DNA of 64,000 bases. Source: Collinsella tanakaei. GTDB taxonomy: Bacteria > Actinomycetota > Coriobacteriia > Coriobacteriales > Coriobacteriaceae. Positions 46,480 to 53,079 of the stretch are shown here, piece after piece. The stretch is from positions 248,001 through 312,000 of the forward strand of contig NZ_JADYTL010000002.1 in the NCBI RefSeq assembly GCF_021531055.1, given 5' to 3'. Each line of letters opens with the position of its first letter. Position 1 is the stretch's first letter. The notes under the pieces are model-generated. The model did no database searches and was not told the origin of the DNA. It saw only the letters and a program-made list of their open reading frames with translations. Position numbers and translations under genes: made by a program.

Positions 46480-46510
46480 TCGCCAACAGGCGGAGCTCCG
46501 TGCCGATACG

Positions 46511-46747
46511 GGACTCCGCGCTGACAGCCGGTGCCCTGTACTGACAGTCGGGACTCCGTACTGACAGGTAGAACTCACTACTGACAGTGAGAACTCACTA
46601 CTGACAGCCGGAACTCCGTACTGACACAAACGGGGCGTTTTAACCAAGTTCTGTCAGTACGGAGTTTCCGCTGTCAGTACGGAGCCCCAATTGTCAGTAC
46701 GGAGTCCCCCATGTCAGCACAGAGTCCCAGCTGTCAGTACGGAGCCC
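46511..46747. repeat. Family B 20-bp-period inverted array, array 2 (6+5 units)
   Basis: Six left units ending (G/C) at 46527, 46547, 46567, 46587, 46607 and 46627 face five right units starting at 46651, 46671, 46691, 46711 and 46731. Every step is exactly 20 bp. The centre 46628-46650 is 23 nt, starting AAACGGGGCGTTTT and ending CCAAGTT. Units vary but keep CTGTCAGTACGGAGTCC or its complement. It fills most of the gap between the MarR and YccF genes. Confidence 0.9.
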
Positions 46748-46781
46748 GGCAAGCCGCCGAGCACCTATCCGCCCGCAAATC

Positions 46782-47144
46782 TCACCCGAGCACGGACGCG
46801 CCGAACGGCAGCAGCGAGAGTTTCGCCATCTTGAAGCTCTGCAGCCCGAATGGGATCCCGATGATCGTGATGCAGTTCAGCACGCCGGCGATCAGATAGG
46901 CGATGCACATCGGGATGCCGGCGAAGATCACCCAGAACACGTTCGCCACAAACGACGGCGCACCGCCACCGTACTCGATCGTCTTGCCGAACGGTGCGAG
47001 GGTGAGCGTCGCCATCTTGAAGCACTGCAACCCCAGGGGGATTCCCACGACGGTGATGCAGAAGACGATTCCCAGCAGCAGCCAGCCGATCGCCGTCCAG
47101 ATGCCGCCGAGCAGAATCCAGATGATGTTGCCGAGAAGGCTCAT
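46782..47144 (-). CDS. yccF: YccF domain-containing membrane protein
   Basis: About 120 residues with two YccF (DUF307) repeats: NIIWILLGGIWTAIGWLLLG, GIPLGLQCFKMATLTLAPFG, then the same layout again with GIPFGLQSFKMAKLSLLPFG. Two or three membrane helices per repeat. The ATG at 47144 follows AAAGGAGG. Function unknown. Confidence 0.85.
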   Translation of the reverse strand: MSLLGNIIWILLGGIWTAIGWLLLGIVFCITVVGIPLGLQCFKMATLTLAPFGKTIEYGGGAPSFVANVFWVIFAGIPMCIAYLIAGVLNCITIIGIPFGLQSFKMAKLSLLPFGASVLG

Positions 47145-47378
47145 CGCCCACCCCTCCTTTGCCGCGCGCGGACGGCACCGTCGCCGCCCGCGCGCCTGTG
47201 TTCCATACGCCACGATTATCTCAAACGACCCCCGGACGTCGGTGAACGCCTCGTGCAGCGGACCTTGCATTTCCCTTAAGGGAAGCTCGGCGGCACTCGG
47301 CAGAACTCGCCCGTGCTCGGCGCGCGCCCGGGCAGGCCCACACCCGTCCACACTCGTCCACGCTCGCCCGCGCTCGAA

Positions 47379-48131
47379 CTACGACCGCCCGCCACGTGTG
47401 CGCATGTCCTCGTCCAACCCGAAGCGCCACGCTTCCGACAGCGGCGCCGAGGGCTCCGCCGCACGAGCCAACCCGATCGCCGTCGACATCGCCTGGTAGA
47501 CGACCCCGGTCCCCTGTTCGTCGGCCAGGTAGTCAGCCGCGTACTCGCGCGCGATGCCCAGCCGCTCGGCCTCCGCCGCCGCATCGATGTTCGCGCCGAT
47601 GAACAGGAACTCCCAGCCGCGCTCGCGATGCTCCTCGATCATGTGCTTGACGCGCGGGTAGGTGAAGGTTCGGCTCGCGTTTTCCATGCCGTCCGTCGTG
47701 ATCGCGAACAGCACGCGGTCGGCGCGGTACTCGTCCGGCAGAATGCTCTGCACAAGGTCGACGTGTTTGATGGCGCCGCCCACCGCGTCCAGCAGCGCCG
47801 TGCAGCCGTAGCAGCGATATTGCTTACGCGTAAGGCGCGGCACCTTGCGGATGTCCACGCGGTCGTGCAGCACGCGGCTCTTCTCGTTGAACAGGATGGT
47901 CGAAACGGTCGCCTCGCCGGGCTCCTCGCGGTTCTCGGCGATCATGGCGTTGAAGCCGCCGACCGTATCGGGCTCCAGCCCGCTCATCGACCCACTCGCG
48001 TCCAGGATGAAGACGATCTCGGTTCGGTTGGGGCGCTTTTTGTCGTGGCGATCGCGGCTCTCGTTCTCCTCACCCGAACGCTCGATGCGCTCCGCGCGCG
48101 TCTCCCGCTCGTCATGCTCGTGCTTGCTCAT
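47379..48131 (-). CDS. VWA domain protein
   Basis: 250 residues. A highly charged N-terminal ~35 residues is followed by a von Willebrand factor A domain with a complete MIDAS: DASGSMSG (Asp44-Ser-x-Ser), CTALLDAVG (the Thr), and ITTDGMEN (the Asp). The ATG at 48131 follows GGAGG. It lies downstream of the macrodomain gene in the same direction, with a ~280-bp gap. Such VWA proteins are often paired with macrodomain or phage-stress genes; role unknown. Confidence 0.85.
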   Translation of the reverse strand: MSKHEHDERETRAERIERSGEENESRDRHDKKRPNRTEIVFILDASGSMSGLEPDTVGGFNAMIAENREEPGEATVSTILFNEKSRVLHDRVDIRKVPRLTRKQYRCYGCTALLDAVGGAIKHVDLVQSILPDEYRADRVLFAITTDGMENASRTFTYPRVKHMIEEHRERGWEFLFIGANIDAAAEAERLGIAREYAADYLADEQGTGVVYQAMSTAIGLARAAEPSAPLSEAWRFGLDEDMRTRGGRS

Positions 48132-48353
48132 GGTTGCCTCCTCGGTGTCGGGGTTTCCTTTTGACACTTTGGAGATTACCGAGCGGACACGCATGGCAGG
48201 TAAACCGCCAGGCGACAAATCACGCGCGGGCTACTTCGCGAGCGAATGCCCAGCCCAGAGCCGGCAAGCGGAGCGGAAGGCGCGAGCACGCGCCCCCGAC
48301 GACGGCACCGGCAAGAACCGAGCCCCTGCCTTGATCCAGGTGGCATCCGAGCC

Positions 48354-48422
48354 CCTACATCGACACCGACAGCACCAGCGCTCCTACATCGACGCCAACA
48401 GCGCGCAAACCCCCTACATCGA
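48354..48422 (-). repeat. Three short direct repeats at the end of the macrodomain gene
   Basis: CCTACATCGA recurs at 48354, 48383 and 48413, spaced 29-30 bp. The last copy includes the stop codon of the macrodomain gene. It suggests local duplication of the gene's 3' end. Confidence 0.5.
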
Positions 48423-49505
48423 TCCCAGCAACGGCTGGTCGTAGGCGAACAGTGCCTCGTTGACGCGGAAGATGTCGTAGACGCCGCGGTCGATGAAAAA
48501 CTCGATGATCACGTCGAACTTGCTGCTGCGCGACAGCGTGAGGCCCGCGCGCGACAGCAGGTCCTGCGTCTGGTCGTAATCGAGCTCGAGTGCGAGTGCG
48601 AGCGCCACCGCCGTGGGCTTGGTGGGCCGATAGCCCGCGTTCGCGCGAATCTTGGCGAACAGTTGCCGACTGATGTTGGCGCGCTTGTATACCTGCGCGT
48701 CCGTCATGCCGCGCGCATCGATGAGGGCGAGCAGGGTGGTCGAGAACGGCTCGTCCAGATGGTCGAGGAGATCGGCCAGATCGGCGGGTTGCGACTGGGG
48801 CTCGGATCCAAACGACATGTACTCGAGTGCAGCCGCGGTATATGGGGACGAGGGCGCGGACATCTGGGCGGACGGAGCAGGAGCCGTCGGGGCCAGCGCC
48901 TCGTCTTCGAGCACCCAATCCGGCAGGCTCTCCCGCTCCTCCATACGACGACGGATATGGGGGCTCGCCTCAACATAGGCGTCGTCGATATACTCCTGCA
49001 GATCGGCGAACAGGCTGCCGCCGGCGCTGATCACATCGCGGCTGAACACCACGAGCGTCACCCGGACGTCATCATCAACGCGGTCGAGGAAGGCCGCCGT
49101 CTCCTCGCGCGCGATGCGCAACGCCTCGGCCTGCGGGTACCCGTAGATACCCGCCGAGATGAGCGGATAGGCGACCGAGCTCGCCCCCAGGCGCTCGACC
49201 TCGGCGAAGATGCTTTGGTAGCACGACCTGAGCTGCTGCTCCTCGCCGTGCGCGCCACCGCGCCATACCGGCCCGACCGCGTGCACGACCCACCGGCACG
49301 GCAGGTTGAAACCGGGCGTTGCAACCGCGCTTCCCGTGGGACACTGGCCGATCGCGCGGCACGCCGCGTCCATGCGATCGAAGCCCGCCACGGAAAACAG
49401 CGCGCCGCACACGCCCCCGCCCGGCGCCAGCTGCTCGTTAGCGGCATTGACCAGCACGTCGGCGCGGACGCGCGCGATATCGTTGCGCTCGATGGAAAAC
49501 GGCAC
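48414..49505 (-). CDS. Macrodomain protein with C-terminal HTH-like domain
   Basis: 363 residues. Residues 1-175 form a macro (ADP-ribose-binding/hydrolase) domain: VLVNAANEQLAPGGGVCGA (about 17-36), YPLISAGIYGYP and the EEQQLRSCY segment. A Pro/Ser-rich linker of about 60 residues leads to a ~100-residue helical domain (VYKRANISRQLFAKIRANAG, then KPTAVALALALELDYDQT) resembling an HTH and seen fused or adjacent to macrodomain and VWA proteins in Gram-positives. It may reverse ADP-ribosylation in a regulated way (inference). Confidence 0.85.
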   Translation of the reverse strand: MPFSIERNDIARVRADVLVNAANEQLAPGGGVCGALFSVAGFDRMDAACRAIGQCPTGSAVATPGFNLPCRWVVHAVGPVWRGGAHGEEQQLRSCYQSIFAEVERLGASSVAYPLISAGIYGYPQAEALRIAREETAAFLDRVDDDVRVTLVVFSRDVISAGGSLFADLQEYIDDAYVEASPHIRRRMEERESLPDWVLEDEALAPTAPAPSAQMSAPSSPYTAAALEYMSFGSEPQSQPADLADLLDHLDEPFSTTLLALIDARGMTDAQVYKRANISRQLFAKIRANAGYRPTKPTAVALALALELDYDQTQDLLSRAGLTLSRSSKFDVIIEFFIDRGVYDIFRVNEALFAYDQPLLGSM

Positions 49506-49560
49506 GGCAGGCTCCCCTCACTCGCTACGCACGATTGTACCCGCGCCCGAGTCCTCGCGA

Positions 49561-49594
49561 TGTCCCCGAAAAGGGCCAGGAGTGTTTTGGGACA
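49561..49594 (+). repeat. Family C variant unit
   Basis: TGTCCCCGAAAAGGGCCAGG...TTTGGGACA, a diverged family C unit beside array 3 of family B. Confidence 0.6.
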
Positions 49595-49605
49595 TCCTTG
49601 CATCC

Positions 49606-49800
49606 GGAACTCAGTATTGACAGTGCGGACTCTCTATTGACAGTTGGAACTCCGTATTGACACAAACGGGGCGTTTTAGCCAAGTTCTGTCAGTACAGAG
49701 TTTCTGCTGTCAGTACTGAGTCCCCCGTGTCAGTACGGAGTCCCGGCTGTCAGTAGTGAGTCTCAGCTGTCAGTACGGAGCCCCGACGTCAGTACGGAGT
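49606..49800. repeat. Family B 20-bp-period inverted array, array 3 (3+6 units)
   Basis: Left units end at 49623, 49643 and 49663; right units start at 49687, 49707, 49727, 49747, 49767 and 49787, again exactly 20 bp apart, the last lacking one base. The 23-nt centre 49664-49686 differs from that of array 2 at one position. Confidence 0.9.
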
Positions 49801-49832
49801 TCCCAGTCGCGAGCTTCGACCGCCAGAAAGAC

Positions 49833-49868
49833 GGCGCCCCGCCCGGCACGAAAGCCGAACGGGGCGCC
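49833..49868 (-). terminator. GC-rich hairpin between xdhD and the macrodomain gene
   Basis: GGCGCCCCG pairs perfectly with CGGGGCGCC, with an inner GGC/GCC extension. On the minus strand it follows the xdhD-ended operon and is succeeded by GTCTTTCT. Probable terminator of the second catabolic arm, about 130 bp past the xdhD stop. Confidence 0.55.
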
Positions 49869-49872
49869 GCGA

Positions 49873-49992
49873 GATGGGTTGGACGGAACACGTCCCCGAT
49901 CATCCGATGGGTTGGACGGAACACGTCCCCGATCATCAAAGATGGGTTGGACGGAACACGTCCCCGATCATCGAACACGTCCCCGATCATCC
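49873..49992 (+). repeat. Family A tandem cluster (three units plus a partial one)
   Basis: Three units GATGGGTTGGACGGAACACG...CGATCATC start at 49873, 49906 and 49941; a fourth truncated copy runs to 49992, 3 bp before the xdhD stop codon. Units are nearly identical, so the amplification looks recent. With arrays B and C this fills the whole 489-bp gap. Confidence 0.85.
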
Positions 49993-49994
49993 AC

Positions 49995-52748
49995 CTAGCG
50001 CGTGTAGTACGTGTCCTCCAGCGGCAGCTTGGTGCGGTAGACGCCGTCGAGCGCGTAGTAGGCGCCCGCCACGGCCTGGGCCGTGGGGATCGTGGCGATC
50101 TCGCCGATGCCCTTGGCACCGTAGCCCACGGGCAGTAGCTCGTCTTTCTCCACGTAGATGGCGTTGATGAACGGGATGTCCGTGGAGCGGAAGAGCCCCA
50201 GCGTACCGAACTTGGCCTGCGGGACGCCATCGACGAGCGGGAAGTCCTCGGTCAGCGCGTAACCCATGCCCATGAGCACACCGCCCTCGATCTGACCCTG
50301 GATGGCGATGGGGTTCACCACCTTGCCGGAGTCGTGCGCGGCGTGGACCTCGGTCACGCGGCCGTCGTCGTCCAGGATCACGACGTGCGTCGCGTAGCCG
50401 TAGGCCACGTGGCTCTTGGGGTTGGGCACATCGGCACCCAGCTTGTCGGTCTTCTCCAGGTACTCGTAGGAGAACTCGCGGCCCTCGAGCGCCGCCAGCG
50501 AGGTGGTCGGGTCGGCGGGGTGTATCGCGGAGCCCGGACCCGCATACGGCGTGCCGTCGGCGTACTCCACGACGAAGCCGTCACCGTGGGCAACGACGGG
50601 CTCGCACGAAACCTCGTCGCCCGCCTCGACCGCCAGCATGGCGTCGCGCAGCAGGAAGGCGGCGCCGCGCACGGCCTCACCGGTGATGAGGGTCTGGCGC
50701 GAGCCGGAGGTGGTGCCGGAGTCCGGCGCGTTCTCGGTGGAGCACTCGCCGTTGACGATGTGCGACAGCGGCAGGCGCGTGGCCTCGGCCACGTCCTGCA
50801 AAAAGACGGTGTTGCAGCCCTGGCCGATGTCGGAGGTCGCCGAGTACACCACGGCGCGGCCGTCCTCCACGCGGATCTTGCAGCGGCCCGCGTCGGGCAG
50901 GCCCACGCCCACGCCGGCGTTCTTCATGGCGCAGGCGATGCCGGCATGACCCGGATGCGCGTCAAAGACGTCCTTCACGGCGAGCAAGGTCTCCTTGAGC
51001 GCCGTCGAGCAGTCGGCGATCTGGCCGTTGGGCAGCACCTTACCGGGCTCGATGGCATTGCGGTAGCGGATCTCCCACGGGCTGATGCCGACCTCCTCGG
51101 CCAGCAGGTTGATGAGCATCTCGAGGGCAAACTCGCTCTGGCACACGCCGAAGCCGCGGAAGGCGCCCGCCGGCGGGTTGTTGGTGTACCAGCCAAAGCC
51201 GCGGATGTCGGTGTTCTGGTAGCAGTACGGACCGACCGAGTGTGTGCAGGCGCGCTCGAGCACCGGGCCGCACAGCGACGCATAGGCGCCCGTGTCGAAG
51301 TTGATCTCGCAGTCCAGGCCCGTGAAGATGCCGTTCTCGTCGCAACCGAGCGTGAATGTGCCCTCCATGGCGTGGCGCTTGGGATGGAACTTGATGGACT
51401 CCTCGCGCGTGAGACGGCACTTGACCGGGCGATTCACCGCGAGCGCGGCGAGCGCCGCCAGGTGCTGGACGGACACGTCCTCCTTGCCGCCGAAGCCGCC
51501 GCCCACGAGCATGGTCTCCACGACCACGCGCTCCGGGGTGGCATCCCAGCCGAGCATGTGGGCGATCTCCTTGCGGGAGTCGTAGGCACCCTGGTCGGAC
51601 GAGCACACCTTGACGCCGTCCTTGTAGGGGAAGGCCACGGCGCACTCGGGCTCCAAGAAGGCGTGCTCGGTGAAGGGTGTGGTGAAGGTGCGTGTCACCT
51701 TGTGCGCGGAGTTCGCGAGCGCCGTCGCCGCGTCGCCGCGGACCACGTGGCGCTGCTGGCAGATGTTGTTCTCGAGTTCGACCCAGTTACCGAAGGCCAG
51801 GAACTTATCGTGGAGCACCGGGGCGTCGTCGGCGCGGGCCTCGGCGATGCTCCGCACGGGCTCGAGCTCCTCGTAGGTGATCTTGACGAGCTTCTTGGCG
51901 CGCTCGAGCGTGGCGGCATCCTCGGCCACCACAAGGGCGATGGCGTCGCCCACGCAGCGGGTGACGTCGCCCTCGGCGATCATGACGTCCCAGTCGTAGA
52001 TGAGGTGGCCCACCGCGTTCACCGGCACGTCGGCCGCGGTCAGGACGGCGAGCACGCCGGGCAGGGCGCGGGCACGGTCCGCATCGATCTTGACCACGCG
52101 GGCGCGCGGGTACTTGGAGCGCACGGCGGAGGCGTACGTGAGGTCGGGGAAGTCCGTCTCGTCGATGTCGTCGGGGTACTTGCCGTAGCCGAGCACCTTT
52201 CGGCGCACGTCCACGCGGAAGGCTCGCTCGCCCACGCCGTAGCGCTCGCCGCGCTCGAGCTCGGAATCGATCTGGGCCTCGCCGCGCAGGATGGCGGCGG
52301 CGAGTGCTATGCCCTCGATGATCTTCTTGTATCCCGTGCAGCGGCAGACGTTGCCCTTGATGGCTTCCTTGATCTGGTCCTCGGTGGGGTCGGCGACCTT
52401 GTGGATGAGGCCCGCACCCGCCATCACCATGCCGGGGATGCAAAAGCCGCACTGCACGGCGCCCACCGCGCCGAAGGCGTAGACGAAGGCCTCCTGCTCG
52501 GCTGTGGGCAGGCCCTCGACGGTCACGATGTCGCGGCCGGCGGCGAGCTCGGTGGTGAGCACGCAGGCCTTGACGGCGTGATCGTCGACGAGGATCGTGC
52601 AGGTGCCGCACGCGCCCTCCGAGCAGCCGTCCTTGGCGGAATGGATGTGCAGGTCGTCACGCAGGTAGCGCAGAAGCGGCTTCTTCTCGGTGACCGTGCG
52701 CTCGACGCCGTTGACGGTGAAGGTATAGCTCACCGGCTGTTTTGCCAT
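49995..52748 (-). CDS. xdhD: XdhD-like selenium-dependent molybdenum hydroxylase (Fe-S + molybdopterin fusion)
   Basis: 917 residues. N-terminal [2Fe-2S] domain: CSEGACGTC (42-50) and Cys62, then a second cluster site QCGFC and CRCTG near 99-135. The molybdopterin domains follow: GGGFGGKED (about 400), GAFRGFG (about 530) and the catalytic GIGEIATIPTA Glu near 887. There is no FAD domain between the parts, so electrons must leave through partner proteins. Relatives hydroxylate purines and need a labile selenium and the YqeB/YqeC/XdhC/YgfJ set found at 18-23 kb. Last gene of the second arm, 14 bp after the ferredoxin. Substrate is likely xanthine, hypoxanthine or a related purine. Confidence 0.92.
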   Translation of the reverse strand: MAKQPVSYTFTVNGVERTVTEKKPLLRYLRDDLHIHSAKDGCSEGACGTCTILVDDHAVKACVLTTELAAGRDIVTVEGLPTAEQEAFVYAFGAVGAVQCGFCIPGMVMAGAGLIHKVADPTEDQIKEAIKGNVCRCTGYKKIIEGIALAAAILRGEAQIDSELERGERYGVGERAFRVDVRRKVLGYGKYPDDIDETDFPDLTYASAVRSKYPRARVVKIDADRARALPGVLAVLTAADVPVNAVGHLIYDWDVMIAEGDVTRCVGDAIALVVAEDAATLERAKKLVKITYEELEPVRSIAEARADDAPVLHDKFLAFGNWVELENNICQQRHVVRGDAATALANSAHKVTRTFTTPFTEHAFLEPECAVAFPYKDGVKVCSSDQGAYDSRKEIAHMLGWDATPERVVVETMLVGGGFGGKEDVSVQHLAALAALAVNRPVKCRLTREESIKFHPKRHAMEGTFTLGCDENGIFTGLDCEINFDTGAYASLCGPVLERACTHSVGPYCYQNTDIRGFGWYTNNPPAGAFRGFGVCQSEFALEMLINLLAEEVGISPWEIRYRNAIEPGKVLPNGQIADCSTALKETLLAVKDVFDAHPGHAGIACAMKNAGVGVGLPDAGRCKIRVEDGRAVVYSATSDIGQGCNTVFLQDVAEATRLPLSHIVNGECSTENAPDSGTTSGSRQTLITGEAVRGAAFLLRDAMLAVEAGDEVSCEPVVAHGDGFVVEYADGTPYAGPGSAIHPADPTTSLAALEGREFSYEYLEKTDKLGADVPNPKSHVAYGYATHVVILDDDGRVTEVHAAHDSGKVVNPIAIQGQIEGGVLMGMGYALTEDFPLVDGVPQAKFGTLGLFRSTDIPFINAIYVEKDELLPVGYGAKGIGEIATIPTAQAVAGAYYALDGVYRTKLPLEDTYYTR

Positions 52749-52762
52749 GGCGATACCCCTCT

Positions 52763-52975
52763 CTATTCAGCTGCGGCGAAGATGCCGAGCGTATCGTGGA
52801 TGACGTGCTTGGGGCACTTGGTCGCGCACATGCCGCAGCTGATGCAGCGGGCGTAGTCGATGGCGGCCTGCTTGTCGACGACGTGCATGGCGCCGCAGGG
52901 GCACACGCGCTCGCACATGCCGCAGCCGATGCAGCCCTCATCGGCGACCCAGATCTGATGGGTGGTCTCGGTCAT
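52763..52975 (-). CDS. 2[4Fe-4S] ferredoxin-like protein
   Basis: 70 residues with two complete cluster motifs: CIGCGMCERVCP (Cys15, 18, 21, 25) and CISCGMCATKCP (Cys44, 47, 50, 54). The ATG at 52975 follows GGAGGGG; a longer frame to 53059 includes a family C repeat. It lies between ygfK and xdhD and probably carries electrons between XdhD and YgfK. E. coli has a similar ferredoxin (YgfS) in the matching locus. Confidence 0.9.
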   Translation of the reverse strand: MTETTHQIWVADEGCIGCGMCERVCPCGAMHVVDKQAAIDYARCISCGMCATKCPKHVIHDTLGIFAAAE

Positions 52976-53010
52976 GATTCCCCTCCATTGGGACGGTACC
53001 GGACACCGGG

Positions 53011-53045
53011 GATGTCCCGAAACGCCCCGGCCCTTTTGGGACATC
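53011..53045. repeat. Family C-like palindrome between ygfK and the ferredoxin
   Basis: GATGTCCCGAAA is mirrored by TTTTGGGACATC, the family C ends with a different interior. It sits in the ~100-bp gap inside the operon. Confidence 0.6.
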
Positions 53046-53079
53046 GGGCGCGGGAACATCCCCGAATACGTGGCGGACG

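Noticed and set aside
46511-46747. CRISPR array
   Set aside because: Steps are 20 bp with only 3-bp variable spacers, and blocks face each other; there are no unique spacers of 30 bp or more and no cas genes.
49995-52748. Selenocysteine in XdhD
   Set aside because: No in-frame TGA interrupts the gene; selenium in this family is a labile cofactor, consistent with YqeB and YqeC.
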